Shown here: positions 44,193 through 52,798 of the stretch, piece after piece
How positions within the stretch are numbered: position 1 is the first letter of the stretch
Layout: the number at the start of each line of letters is the position of its first letter
NCBI RefSeq assembly: GCF_022430525.1
Contig: NZ_CP092519.1
Location: 124,001-188,000, forward strand
Reading direction: 5' to 3'
From: Cetobacterium somerae
Lineage (GTDB): Bacteria; Fusobacteriota; Fusobacteriia; Fusobacteriales; Fusobacteriaceae
DNA: 64,000 nucleotides
Translations under genes and position numbers: made by a program
Notes under the pieces: model-generated
What the model saw: only the letters and a program-made list of their open reading frames with translations
Told to the model about the DNA's origin: nothing
Database searches by the model: none

Positions 44193-44875
44193 GAAATGAA
44201 AAATATAAAGGTTATAGTATATATTTTTACGATGAAAAATATGAAAAGATTGCTAGAAATATAATTGATAAAAAATATAAAGTTCTAGAAAAATATAAAG
44301 ATGATAAGAGAAGTTATGTTGTAAAAATTGAAGTTGATAATTATGTATATATATTAAAAAGAGCATTAAATGAAACAAATAGATTTAGAAAAAAAATTAG
44401 AACTTTACTGAAAAAAAGCGAAGCATTGACAACTTTAATTAATATAAATAATTTAAGAAGAAATGGATTAAAAGAATTATATATTCCATACTTAGTAGTA
44501 GAGAGAAAAGAAAAAGGTTTTATAAAAGAAAGCTTTTTATTAACAGAATTTATTGAGGGAAGAGTAATAAAAAATTATAAAGAGTTTACTTTAGAGGAGA
44601 AAAAAATAATTGTAAATATACTAGAGGAAATCCATAAAAAAAATGTCTATCATGGGGATGCTAATCATGGGAATTTTATATTTACTAATAATGGAATTAG
44701 AGTTATTGATACAGTAGGTAAAAAAGAGAAGTTATTAAATTATAAAAGAAATTATGATTTTATAACATTAGATGACTGTATTCAAGATATAGAAAAAATT
44801 CATGTTTATAAAAAATATCAGTTATCTTACTGGATTGCTAGTTTTATAAAAAAATTAAAAAAAAGGTTTTGTTAA
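44186..44875 (+). CDS. LPS core heptose kinase-like protein (RfaY/WaaY family)
   Basis: 229 residues with a protein-kinase-like fold: a lysine in YVYILKRALNE for ATP, the loop HGDANHGNF containing the catalytic Asp and Asn, and VIDTVG for metal binding. These are the marks of the RfaY/WaaP group, which phosphorylates heptose or Kdo in the LPS inner core, adding negative charge that stabilises the outer membrane. The substrate is inferred from the family and the LPS context. The start lies inside the previous gene with no strong ribosome site, so translation is probably coupled. Confidence 0.85.
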   Translation: MLRNEKYKGYSIYFYDEKYEKIARNIIDKKYKVLEKYKDDKRSYVVKIEVDNYVYILKRALNETNRFRKKIRTLLKKSEALTTLININNLRRNGLKELYIPYLVVERKEKGFIKESFLLTEFIEGRVIKNYKEFTLEEKKIIVNILEEIHKKNVYHGDANHGNFIFTNNGIRVIDTVGKKEKLLNYKRNYDFITLDDCIQDIEKIHVYKKYQLSYWIASFIKKLKKRFC

Positions 44876-44885
44876 GAGGGGAAAT

Positions 44886-45431
44886 ATGAATAAATTATTA
44901 TTTAAATTGCGAAATAAAGTAACATTGGATAAAGAAAATTATATTGAAATAGATAAGAGTGTAAAAATAAGAGGATGCAAAATAAAAATAAGAGGAAAGA
45001 ATAATAAATTAATAATAAAAAAAGATGCTAATTTAAATGGTGTTATTATAGAGATAAGAGGTGAAAATAGTTTTTTAGAAATTGGGAATAAAAGTATTCT
45101 TGGAGAAAAAACTTATCTTTCAATAAAAGGAAAAGAAAAAAATATAGTTATAGGAAAAGAGTGTATGTTTTCAAGAAATATAAACATTATGACTTTTGAT
45201 GGACATGATATCTATAAGAATGGAGAAAAAATTAATGAATCTCGTAGCATTAAAATAGAGGATAATGTATGGGTCGCTGATGGTGTTACAATACTTAAAG
45301 GGGTAAATATATTAAAAGGAAGTGTTATTGGAATAAATTCTGTTGTTACTAAATCCTATGATGAAGAGAATATAATAATAGCTGGAAATCCTGCGAAGAT
45401 TATAAAAAGGGGTATAATATGGAAAGATTGA
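44886..45431 (+). CDS. Hexapeptide-repeat acyltransferase, paralogue
   Basis: 181 residues. Repeats such as IKIRGKNNKLIIKKDANL and the C-terminal EDNVWVADGVTILKGV...GNPAKIIK match the protein at 42726-43337, from which it appears duplicated. His in TFDGHDIYKNG is the probable base. Likely an O-acetyltransferase acting on an LPS sugar. Ribosome site GAGGGG. Its end overlaps the ligase start by 13 bp. Confidence 0.86.
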   Translation: MNKLLFKLRNKVTLDKENYIEIDKSVKIRGCKIKIRGKNNKLIIKKDANLNGVIIEIRGENSFLEIGNKSILGEKTYLSIKGKEKNIVIGKECMFSRNINIMTFDGHDIYKNGEKINESRSIKIEDNVWVADGVTILKGVNILKGSVIGINSVVTKSYDEENIIIAGNPAKIIKRGIIWKD

Positions 45432-46660
45432 AAAGACAAATACACTCCTTAGGATTAGCAGGTGTATATTTATATGGGATATCTTTAATAATATCAAAAG
45501 GTGGAGTAAATATAGGTTTAGCTTTAATGACTCTTTCAGCAATTTGTTTTGTTAAAGATTTAAAGATAAAAGAAATTGAAATAGAGTATAAAATATTTTT
45601 AATTATACTTTTGTTTATACCAATTTTTGATTTATTATCACCAGGGGGATTATATTCTGCTAGAGTCACAATAAAACAATTATATAGATTTTTACCAATG
45701 TTTATTGCTCCAATATTTTTAAAAACGACAAAAGAATTAAAGCGATTTATGTATATGATAAGTATATCAGTACTAATAAATTGTTTAAATGGAATAAATT
45801 TTTATAGAAAAAATAATTATAATTTTACTTTAAGATATGAAAGTTTTACAACTATTATGGATAGTGCTCATGCATTAGTAGGATTATCTTTTATTATTTT
45901 ATCCTTAATAATTATAGAGGTAAAAAATAGAAAAAATAACCGATTAATATATTTAATCCCAACTTATTTACTAAATTTATTTTGTATAATTTTAGGACAA
46001 ACAAGAGGGGCCTGGTTAGCATTAATTGCTGGATTTTTAATATATTTATCAATATCTTTGACTAAAAAACAATTATTAATGAGTTCGATAATGGTTTTAA
46101 TATTAATAGGATTTAGTTTTAATGTAATTAAGGATAATCCCTATGTTAAAAGATTTCAAAGTATAACTGATGTAAAAAATTTATCACCTAAAACCAGACT
46201 TTTTATGTGGGAAGCATCGTTGGATATATATAGAAATAATACTGTATTTGGTGTAGGGAAGGATAATGGTCCTAAATATTACTTAGATTATTTTGAAAAG
46301 AATGATTTATATTCTAAGTTTGATGAGTGGGATAGACCTATGGTAAAAGTAATAGCAACGGCAGGAAATGCACACAATATGTATTTTGAAAACTTAGTGA
46401 ACATGGGAGTGTTATTTTTTGCTTTATTGGGATTTTGGATATTTATATTATATAAGTCGTTTATTCAAACTAGAAAATTTTCTAAAAAAGGTGAGCTATA
46501 TTGGATATCTTTAGCTGCGACATCGATGATTCTTGTATACTATGTGACGGGGTTAACAGAAGGAGCTTGGGGAGAATTTATTAAAAGACATATTTATTTA
46601 ATTGGAGTTATCTTATACATAAGTTGCAAAAAAAATGGAGTATTTAATGAAAAAATTTAA
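45419..46660 (+). CDS. waaL: O-antigen ligase (WaaL/RfaL family)
   Basis: 413 residues with about 11-12 membrane spans and a large periplasmic loop between residues about 235 and 320. Features of the Wzy_C/WaaL family are GQTRGAWLALIAGF (the conserved Arg) and the loop pattern GVGKDNGPKYY...NAHNMYFENLVNMG with the conserved His. It joins undecaprenyl-linked O-antigen to lipid A-core in the periplasm. Its place with core transferases and its topology favour ligase over Wzy polymerase, and a separate EpsG-like polymerase candidate lies in block B. Ribosome site AAGGGG lies in the previous gene. Confidence 0.85.
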   Translation: MERLKRQIHSLGLAGVYLYGISLIISKGGVNIGLALMTLSAICFVKDLKIKEIEIEYKIFLIILLFIPIFDLLSPGGLYSARVTIKQLYRFLPMFIAPIFLKTTKELKRFMYMISISVLINCLNGINFYRKNNYNFTLRYESFTTIMDSAHALVGLSFIILSLIIIEVKNRKNNRLIYLIPTYLLNLFCIILGQTRGAWLALIAGFLIYLSISLTKKQLLMSSIMVLILIGFSFNVIKDNPYVKRFQSITDVKNLSPKTRLFMWEASLDIYRNNTVFGVGKDNGPKYYLDYFEKNDLYSKFDEWDRPMVKVIATAGNAHNMYFENLVNMGVLFFALLGFWIFILYKSFIQTRKFSKKGELYWISLAATSMILVYYVTGLTEGAWGEFIKRHIYLIGVILYISCKKNGVFNEKI

Positions 46661-47660
46661 AAAAAGTAAAATTTTATATTATATTGATCCAATTGAAGGA
46701 TATAGAGAAGAGTTAAAAAATGAATTAAAAAAAATATTTAAAGAGGTTACATTTATAGGAGGAGGATTTCCTAAAAAAGAGGAAAGAAGTAAAAGTTTCA
46801 AAATATTAAGAGAGTTACAAGGTATAAAAATTTTCAAAAAATTCTTTTTAAAAAAACAAATAAAGTATATAAATAAAATTTTGAAGAATATAGAGAATTA
46901 TGACTATTTCTTAGCTGTAGGAACAGGTGAGTTTTCAATTGATTTTATGAAAAAACTTAAAAAGAAAAACCCAACAATAAAGACAGTATTATTTTTATGG
47001 GATAAGGTAAAGTATTTACCGAAAAAATTTAACTTAGAAGAATTCGATTATATCTTTTCTTTTGACAAAGAAGACTGTAAGGAATATGGATATATTTTTA
47101 GAGAAAGTTTCTATATTACAAATTTGAAGAGTTATGAAAAAAAAGAGTATGATTTATATTACTTAGGTGCTTTAAGAGAGGAAAAAAGATATAAAAAATT
47201 AGTAAAATTAAAAAAATTTCTTGAAAAAAATAACTTGAAATATAATTTAAAACTTTATATAGATAAAGAATTAGAAAAAAAGTTAAATACTAGTTTAGAT
47301 GAGAAAATAGTTATTAGAGAAAAAATAGGATACTTAGAAAATTTATTAGAAGTACGAAAATCAAAATGTATTTTAGAAATAAATTATAAAGATCAAAATG
47401 GTTTAACTTTAAGATCAATGGAAAGTATTTTAGGAAAAACAAAATTAATAACAGATAATTCAAACATTAAAGAATATGATTTTTATAGTGAAAATAATGT
47501 TTATATAATTTCAAGTATTGATGATTTAGATAAGATACCAATAGAATTTTTTGAGAAGGAATATGAAGAGTTACCAGAAAAAATTAGAGAGAAATATAGT
47601 TGTGAAGGCTTCTTAAAAGAGATTTTAGAAAAGTTAAGTGAAGGTAATAATTATGATTAG
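46647..47660 (+). CDS. Putative LPS glycosyltransferase (GT-B-like)
   Basis: 337 residues from the ATG at 46647, which has GGAG seven bases before; an ATG at 46635 lies before that site. The order SKILYYIDPIEGYREEL, YDYFLAVGTGEFS, VLFLWDKVKY, DLYYLGALREEKRYKKLV and TLRSMESILGKTKLITDN matches uncharacterised lipopolysaccharide biosynthesis proteins with a GT-B arrangement. There is no EX7E motif. Exact reaction unknown. It overlaps the ligase by 14 bp and the next acetyltransferase by 8 bp, so it is a coupled member of the block. Confidence 0.7.
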   Translation: MKKFKKSKILYYIDPIEGYREELKNELKKIFKEVTFIGGGFPKKEERSKSFKILRELQGIKIFKKFFLKKQIKYINKILKNIENYDYFLAVGTGEFSIDFMKKLKKKNPTIKTVLFLWDKVKYLPKKFNLEEFDYIFSFDKEDCKEYGYIFRESFYITNLKSYEKKEYDLYYLGALREEKRYKKLVKLKKFLEKNNLKYNLKLYIDKELEKKLNTSLDEKIVIREKIGYLENLLEVRKSKCILEINYKDQNGLTLRSMESILGKTKLITDNSNIKEYDFYSENNVYIISSIDDLDKIPIEFFEKEYEELPEKIREKYSCEGFLKEILEKLSEGNNYD

Positions 47661-48309
47661 AGAGATTTTACAAAAATATAAACTTAAGGGAAAAAAAGTA
47701 TTTTTAGAAAAAAAAGTAAACTTTAAAAAGGCAAGTTTTGAAGGTGCTAATAGAGTCGGAATGAACTCAAGTATAAGAAAAATTAAAATAGGCTATGGAA
47801 GCTATATAGGAAAAAATTGTATGTTAAATGCAGCTAAAGTAGGAAAATTTTGCTCCCTAGGAAATAATATTAAAATAATTTCAGGAAATCATCCTACAAA
47901 AGATTATGTTTCAACTCATCCATTTTGCTACAGCACAACTTTTAAAAGAGAAGGTTTAAATTTTCAAAAGCATATAAAGTTTGATGATTTGCTAAAGATA
48001 GATAATAATACATCTATAGTAATAGGAAATGATGTATGGATAGGAGATAATGTCCTTATATTAGGTGGAATTAAAATAGGAGATGGAGTTGTAATAGGAT
48101 GTGGAAGTGTTATAACAAGAGATATTGAAGCTTATTCAATAGTTGTAGGAGTTCCAGGGAAAGTATTAAGAAAAAGATTTACAGATAAACAAATTCAATT
48201 TTTAGAAGAATTTAAATGGTGGAATAAAGAGATCGAATGGATAGAAAAAAATATAGAAAATTTTTCTAATATAGAAAAATTAATGGCAAATGAAATGGTG
48301 AGAAGCTAG
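47653..48309 (+). CDS. Xenobiotic/CatB-type O-acetyltransferase
   Basis: 218 residues from the ATG at 47653; a GTG at 47638 is possible. Left-handed beta-helix with GYGSYIGKNCMLNAAKVG, the catalytic His in ISGNHPTKDYVSTHPFC, and the block GNDVWIGDNVLILGGIKIGDGVVIG. The insert with STHPF...KREGL is typical of the CatB/LbH_XAT branch that acetylates sugars in polysaccharide loci. Last gene of block A, followed at once by a strong terminator. Confidence 0.88.
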   Translation: MIREILQKYKLKGKKVFLEKKVNFKKASFEGANRVGMNSSIRKIKIGYGSYIGKNCMLNAAKVGKFCSLGNNIKIISGNHPTKDYVSTHPFCYSTTFKREGLNFQKHIKFDDLLKIDNNTSIVIGNDVWIGDNVLILGGIKIGDGVVIGCGSVITRDIEAYSIVVGVPGKVLRKRFTDKQIQFLEEFKWWNKEIEWIEKNIENFSNIEKLMANEMVRS

Positions 48310-48337
48310 AATCGATTAAGATTCTAGCTTTTTTTTT
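48303..48337 (+). terminator. Intrinsic terminator of polysaccharide block A
   Basis: An 11-bp stem AAGCTAGAATC, loop GATTAA, arm GATTCTAGCTT, then eight T residues. It overlaps the last codons and stop of the converging HTH gene. Confidence 0.92.
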
Positions 48338-49248
48338 AATTCATTATAATGGAGTTTAACTAAATACTCATCATATTTTTGGCATTCATTTAAGAATTTT
48401 CCAAGGATCTCATCTTTAGAGCAACTACCAATGGAGAAGTAATCAATATAGTAGTTTACTTTTCCTTTTAAAACTCTGTTAGTTCTAGTTTCGCTATTAT
48501 CAGAGCTATTTAAAAGAGTGGGTCTAAAATTCCATTTACCACTAGCAGCTTTTACAATACAACTGTTGATATTGGTGCAATAACCATTTTTAAACTCAAT
48601 AGTGGCTTTTTCATACAAAATTTTAAACTCGTCTATTGTCAAATCAGGTTTAGCGTTAAGAAGATTTACAATTGTAAAATCATCTAAAATCTCTTTTAAA
48701 TAGGTTCTTATAGAAAGATTATTAGTTAGTACAGTATTTTTTTTGTGTATATCTTCTTTTTCAATAATATCTTTATAAATATTAGTATTATTATGTGACG
48801 TATCTTCCATGTTAGGAGTTACCGCCACTGGAATATCCAGTGGTGCAGTATCCATACTAGGAGAATCCACAGTGGGAAAAGTGGACAAGTGTAGTTGCGG
48901 GGTAGTATCAACGCTTCTAAAAGGTTCGGTAGTTTTATTTAGAAGTTCCTTGTCGTCAGAAAAGTAATATATATTTTTAAGTTCACCTTTGCGGACAAAG
49001 GCAATCTCTTTTTTATGGCGATACATATATCCAAGTTCAATCAGATTATTTATAAGTCTTAGTAACTTATCTTTGCTAATGTTCATTTCATATGACAGTT
49101 GATTGATGTTTATAACCCAATTAGATGGTTTATTAAGAAGACGACATCCTAGCCCTAGTAACTCTAAATTCAGATTTTTATCTTGTATAAATTTATTATA
49201 AATTATAGTGTAGTTGCTTTTATGGTTATTTTTTATTATAAAATCCAT
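48316..49248 (-). CDS. HTH domain protein resembling plasmid/phage replication initiator
   Basis: 310 residues. The N-terminal 90 residues, YTIIYNKFIQDKNLNLELLGLGCRLLN and the following ININQLSYEMNISKDKLLRLINNLIELGYM, form a winged HTH like that in plasmid and phage replication or initiator proteins (HTH_36 type). A low-complexity Thr/Pro/Asp linker (residues 100-165) leads to a helical C-terminal region containing VKAASGKWNF. It is the third gene of a leftward unit; the two upstream genes overlap it and each other. Direct repeats lie upstream of the unit. Role as replication initiator is inferred. Ribosome site GGAGGAG. Confidence 0.62.
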   Translation of the reverse strand: MDFIIKNNHKSNYTIIYNKFIQDKNLNLELLGLGCRLLNKPSNWVININQLSYEMNISKDKLLRLINNLIELGYMYRHKKEIAFVRKGELKNIYYFSDDKELLNKTTEPFRSVDTTPQLHLSTFPTVDSPSMDTAPLDIPVAVTPNMEDTSHNNTNIYKDIIEKEDIHKKNTVLTNNLSIRTYLKEILDDFTIVNLLNAKPDLTIDEFKILYEKATIEFKNGYCTNINSCIVKAASGKWNFRPTLLNSSDNSETRTNRVLKGKVNYYIDYFSIGSCSKDEILGKFLNECQKYDEYLVKLHYNELKKKLES

Positions 49249-49570
49249 AAGCTCCTCCTAAATATTTTAGATAATATGTTTTACAAATAATTTCAGAGAT
49301 TTCAGGAATATAATACATTTTTGTTTTTCCAATATGTCTCAAAAAAATTTTATTATTTTCAATTTTTTCTTCAAAAGTACGTTCTTTAATCAAAAGTGTT
49401 TCTAGAATAATATGCTTAGTTTGAAGTTCACCGAAGTTTTCAAGAAGAAGTTTATCAAAAATAGATTTAAATTGATCTTTAGTTAAATTTTTAATAAAAA
49501 GGTACTTATGTTGTTTTAGAAAATCACAAAAGAAAATAGGATTAAATATGTTTTTTTCATTTTTATTCAT
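49226..49570 (-). CDS. Hypothetical protein of the replicon-like unit
   Basis: 114 residues, Lys- and Ile-rich, mainly helical, with a C-terminal YYLKYLGGAYGFYNKK tail. No family is recognised. It overlaps the HTH gene by 23 bp and the upstream small HTH gene by 4 bp, so all three are probably translated from one message. A role in replication or maintenance of a mobile element is suggested only by the company it keeps. Confidence 0.6.
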   Translation of the reverse strand: MNKNEKNIFNPIFFCDFLKQHKYLFIKNLTKDQFKSIFDKLLLENFGELQTKHIILETLLIKERTFEEKIENNKIFLRHIGKTKMYYIPEISEIICKTYYLKYLGGAYGFYNKK

Positions 49571-49761
49571 AGTGCCTCCTGCTCTAAAAAAAATTTGATT
49601 TGGTCTTTTTTAAAGTAGTAGATATCACTTGTAAGATAAAAGTTAAAAGTGTTTTTCTTAATTAATCGTCTTACACTAGAATCAGATATTTTTAAGATAC
49701 TCATTAATTGTGATATGCCGAAATGATCCTCAAATTTTTCAATTCTTTCAAAAGCTGTCAT
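49567..49761 (-). CDS. Small excisionase/MerR-like DNA-binding protein
   Basis: 64 residues from the ATG at 49761, preceded by AAGGGGGA; an in-frame codon at 49800 has no ribosome site. The sequence FGISQLMSILKISDSSVRRLIKKN is a helix-turn-helix and is followed by a YYFKKDQIKFFLE wing, the layout of excisionase/MerR-like helix-turn-helix modules (HTH_17). It is the first gene of the leftward unit and may control it by binding the repeats upstream. Confidence 0.65.
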   Translation of the reverse strand: MTAFERIEKFEDHFGISQLMSILKISDSSVRRLIKKNTFNFYLTSDIYYFKKDQIKFFLEQEAL

Positions 49762-49822
49762 AATTTTGTCCCCCTTAAATTTTTTATAAAATGACCACAA
49801 TAAAATAATAGCATTTATTCGG

Positions 49823-49943
49823 ATGTTTTATAATACTTTTAAAACATTTTGTATATAAAGTAGTCAAAAAATAAACGGAACATAAAGTAGTCAAAACACA
49901 TTTTTTTTATTTTTTTTATGTTATCATTAAAACATCTCGAGAT
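49823..49943. repeat. Repeat-rich control or origin-like region
   Basis: Two exact 15-bp direct repeats ATAAAGTAGTCAAAA at 49855-49869 and 49882-49896 are 27 bp apart. An inverted pair ATGTTTTA...TAAAACAT lies at about 49823-49847, and AAAACATC recurs at 49929-49936 next to a palindrome ATCTCGAGAT (49934-49943). The spacing and AT-rich tract resemble iterons or operator sites of a small replicon lying upstream of its Rep-like gene. With only two repeats, an operator is also possible. Confidence 0.55.
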
Positions 49944-49975
49944 AGCAGGAAAAATAAAAATTGAAGGAGGTAAGC

Positions 49976-50287
49976 ATGAGTATGACAGTTGGAGGAGCAA
50001 AAGCAGTAATACAAGGAGTTATAATTAAAACTCAAAAGAGTATTGAAAGAGAGGTTAGTTATTTAAAGGAGTTAGCAGATGACAAGGCAACACTTTCTAA
50101 AATTGAGCAGATGCAAACTGATGGGGAACCATTACCAGCTAATAATCCATATGGATCTTTTTCAGAGTGGAGAGATGCTATTGAAAAAGAGATAAGAACA
50201 GGACAAAATTCATTGGATAGAATAGATGTTCAAAAAGCTGAATTAATGGCTTTTAATTACTTTGTGGAAACTGCTCCAGAGGCATAG
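49976..50287 (+). CDS. Hypothetical protein, 103 residues
   Basis: Start is the ATG at 49976, placed by GGAGGT at 49966-49971; a TTG at 49961 lies before that site. The protein is soluble, acidic and probably helical, with SIEREVSYLKELADDKATLSKIEQM as a possible coiled coil (positions about 19-43). No family is recognised. It is divergent from the replicon-like unit across the repeat region and followed by a short membrane-protein gene. The context suggests an accessory gene of a mobile element. Confidence 0.6.
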   Translation: MSMTVGGAKAVIQGVIIKTQKSIEREVSYLKELADDKATLSKIEQMQTDGEPLPANNPYGSFSEWRDAIEKEIRTGQNSLDRIDVQKAELMAFNYFVETAPEA

Positions 50288-50291
50288 GCCT

Positions 50292-50447
50292 ATGATAAAA
50301 ACTATAAAAATAATCTATACTGTATTAACGCTTATTGGAGTTTTAGTAACAGGAAATAATACCCTTGTTTTAAGAAGTATAGGTAGCAAAGTAGAGAGAA
50401 TGACTATCCCCCAAGTCACATCTCACTCACAAATAAATATAAATTAA
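50292..50447 (+). CDS. Small single-span membrane protein, 51 residues
   Basis: ATG at 50292, 4 bp after the previous stop, with a weak AGAGG/TAGG region upstream. One membrane span (IKIIYTVLTLIGVLVTG) and a short polar tail (SIGSKVERMTIPQ). No family is recognised. A good terminator follows a few bases later, which supports a transcript covering this and the preceding gene. Moderate doubt remains because of its size. Confidence 0.45.
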   Translation: MIKTIKIIYTVLTLIGVLVTGNNTLVLRSIGSKVERMTIPQVTSHSQININ

Positions 50448-50452
50448 ATTTA

Positions 50453-50482
50453 AAGGTCTAGAAATTTTCTAGACCTTGTTTT
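50453..50482 (+). terminator. Intrinsic terminator before polysaccharide block B
   Basis: A 12-bp stem AAGGTCTAGAAA with its mirror arm, followed by GTTTT. It closes the two-gene unit at 49976-50447. Confidence 0.85.
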
Positions 50483-50541
50483 ATTGGCGAAAGAAAATAT
50501 AAATATATACACAACTTTAACTTTTTTTCACATTAAAAAAG

Positions 50542-50550
50542 TGATATAAT
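50542..50550 (+). promoter_or_regulatory. Extended -10 promoter of polysaccharide block B
   Basis: TGATATAAT is an extended -10 box 31 bp before the first gene and matches the one in front of block A. The -35 region is a T-run. Confidence 0.6.
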
Positions 50551-50581
50551 AGCATGAATAAAAAATATGTAGGGGGATAGC

Positions 50582-51499
50582 ATGAGCAAGGAGTTAAAAG
50601 TGATGGAACAAAAGCAATATGATGATGAGATTGATCTTTATGAATTGATTGAAATACTAGTGAGGCATAAGTGGAGTATAGTTATAACAACAGTACTTTG
50701 TACACTTTTATCTCTAGGAACTGCACTTTATGTACGTAGTAAAACACCAAATTATTTAATAAAGAGTATTCTTATACAACAAGATACCTATGGGTTAAAG
50801 GGTGTAAATAAAATAAATGTAGATACTGTATTACTTCAAGATAAAAATATTGAAAAACTCTTAGAAATAGAATCTATAAAAAAAGAGTATCTAGAAAATA
50901 CACCAGAAAAGATGCAAAATATGGCGTCAGAAAGAAAATTTTTACAAGAGTTAATAACTATATCTAAAAATGAAAAAAACAATGAAGAGATATCTATAAA
51001 GACTGAGATAATAGTGAATGAAAGTAGTAGCAGAGATATTATAAATAAATATATAGATATTTTAAGGGAACAAGACAATTTAGCAGATGTTATAGCAAAA
51101 GAGAAGGAGTTAAAAGGCGATTCTTTAGAAAAAACTAAAATAGAAATTGAAAATATTCAAAATGAAATTTTAGATATTTTTAAAAAAGATAACGATTTAA
51201 TAGCCTTAAAGCCAGAAGAAAAGATGAATTATATAGCTTCTAAATATCCAGAATTAAATCTAAGAAAAAATGAGCAAGAGAAGTATTACAATACATATGT
51301 TAACGAGTTGATTAGACTTGATTCTTTAAATGATAAAGCAGATATTATTAAGGAAACTACAGATATATATTTTTTAAAGGGACAAAGTAAAGCTAAACTT
51401 ATTTTAGTAGTTGGAATTATAATGGGAGTATTTTTAGGAGTAATGATAGTGTTTTTAAAAGAGTTTATAAATGGATATAAAAAAAGATATAAAAAGTAG
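50582..51499 (+). CDS. Wzz-type polysaccharide chain-length regulator
   Basis: 305 residues. Cytoplasmic N-terminus DEIDLYELIEILVRHKWSI, first span (VITTVLCTLLSLGTALYV), a long periplasmic coiled-coil-rich region, and a second span (LILVVGIIMGVFLGVMIVFL) followed by a basic tail. This is the polysaccharide co-polymerase (Wzz) layout that sets O-antigen chain length together with Wzy. No kinase domain is attached, so it is the PCP1-like form. First gene of block B; GGGGG ribosome site. Confidence 0.87.
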   Translation: MSKELKVMEQKQYDDEIDLYELIEILVRHKWSIVITTVLCTLLSLGTALYVRSKTPNYLIKSILIQQDTYGLKGVNKINVDTVLLQDKNIEKLLEIESIKKEYLENTPEKMQNMASERKFLQELITISKNEKNNEEISIKTEIIVNESSSRDIINKYIDILREQDNLADVIAKEKELKGDSLEKTKIEIENIQNEILDIFKKDNDLIALKPEEKMNYIASKYPELNLRKNEQEKYYNTYVNELIRLDSLNDKADIIKETTDIYFLKGQSKAKLILVVGIIMGVFLGVMIVFLKEFINGYKKRYKK

Positions 51500-51507
51500 G
51501 AGTTGAA

Positions 51508-52797
51508 TTGCAAATGAAACACAATCAGAATGCAAGGGGAAGGATACCCTACACATTAGCACTTTTTTTACTATATGAATGGATTGTAAGAGTTATGAAG
51601 CTAAGTATAAATACATCAATATATGGATTATTTTTTATGCTTATACTTTCTTATTATGTATTTGGAATATTTACGTTAAGAGAAAGATATTCTGTTAAAG
51701 AGTTTTTAATTTCAATGTCTTTGAACAGTTCAATATTTTTTATACTATTAATATTCCATAAAGATTTTGAAATAATTTTTTATTTTTTAATATATACAGG
51801 ATTACAGAATTTAATTAGATATGTTTTGGGTAAATTGTATAAAAATAATATAAGAGTATTAATACTAGGAGATGAAACAGAGGAACGAAGAGTAAAAAAA
51901 GGTATTATAGATAATTTGGAATATAGTTATATAGGATTTGTGAGTGATAAAAATAGTAATGCTCTTGGAAAAATAAAGGATATAGAAGATATTATAAAAG
52001 TTTATGGCATTACAGAGATAATCTATATAAAAGAGTTGGAAGAGCAATTAATTGATGAAATCTTTAAATTAAAACTATCTGGAATGAAAGTTTTAGACTC
52101 TGATATTTTTTTACAAAATGTAGAGGGGAAAATAGATGTAGAGAAAATATCGAAAAAATGGTTTTTAGAATCAAAAGGATTTGATGTTTTAACATCTACT
52201 TTGGATAAAAGGCTAAAAAGATTTATGGATATAGCTATGGCTTTAGTTGTTTTTATGTTAGGATTACCATTTATGATATTGACATATTTTTTAGTAAAGT
52301 TAGATAATCCTAAAAATTTTTTTTCTAATCCAGCTTTTTTTAAACAAAATAGAATTGGGTTAGGTGGAGAAGTATTTCAAATAGTTAAATTTAGATCTAT
52401 GAGAATACATAATCCAAATGAACATTCTAAATACGCTTCAGAAAAGGATGAGAGAATAACAACAATAGGAAAATTTATAAGAAAAACTAGATTAGATGAA
52501 TTACCTCAAATTTGGAACGTTTTAAATGGAGATATGAGTTTTGTAGGACCTAGACCTGAGTGGGATGAACTTGGAAGAGATTATGAAAAGAAAATTAATA
52601 TGTATAAACTTCGTTATGCAGTAAAACCTGGACTTACTGGTTGGGCACAAGTTATGTATCCCTATGGAGCAAGTATTGACGATGCAAAGAAAAAGTTAGA
52701 GTATGATATCTATTATATAAAATATCAAAATATAGCAATGGATATAATAATATTATTTAAAACAGTAAAAGTAGTGCTGTTTGGAAAGGGGATGTAA
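51508..52797 (+). CDS. Polyprenyl-phosphate sugar-1-phosphate transferase (initiating enzyme)
   Basis: 429 residues. Four to five N-terminal spans, a nucleotide-binding-like central part (RVLILGDETEERR) and a C-terminal bacterial sugar transferase domain with FFKQNRIGLGGEVFQIVKFR, RKTRLDELPQIWNVLNGDMS, FVGPRPE and PGLTGWAQV. It transfers a sugar phosphate (Gal-1-P, Glc-1-P or similar) from a nucleotide sugar to undecaprenyl phosphate, the first step of O-unit assembly. The start may be TTG at 51508, five bases after AGGAG, or ATG at 51514; the former has the better spacing. Sugar specificity is not predictable. Confidence 0.9.
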   Translation: MQMKHNQNARGRIPYTLALFLLYEWIVRVMKLSINTSIYGLFFMLILSYYVFGIFTLRERYSVKEFLISMSLNSSIFFILLIFHKDFEIIFYFLIYTGLQNLIRYVLGKLYKNNIRVLILGDETEERRVKKGIIDNLEYSYIGFVSDKNSNALGKIKDIEDIIKVYGITEIIYIKELEEQLIDEIFKLKLSGMKVLDSDIFLQNVEGKIDVEKISKKWFLESKGFDVLTSTLDKRLKRFMDIAMALVVFMLGLPFMILTYFLVKLDNPKNFFSNPAFFKQNRIGLGGEVFQIVKFRSMRIHNPNEHSKYASEKDERITTIGKFIRKTRLDELPQIWNVLNGDMSFVGPRPEWDELGRDYEKKINMYKLRYAVKPGLTGWAQVMYPYGASIDDAKKKLEYDIYYIKYQNIAMDIIILFKTVKVVLFGKGM

Positions 52798-52798
52798 A

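Noticed and set aside
49855-49896. CRISPR array
   Set aside because: Only two 15-bp repeats with a 12-bp spacer and no cas genes; better read as iterons or operator sites.
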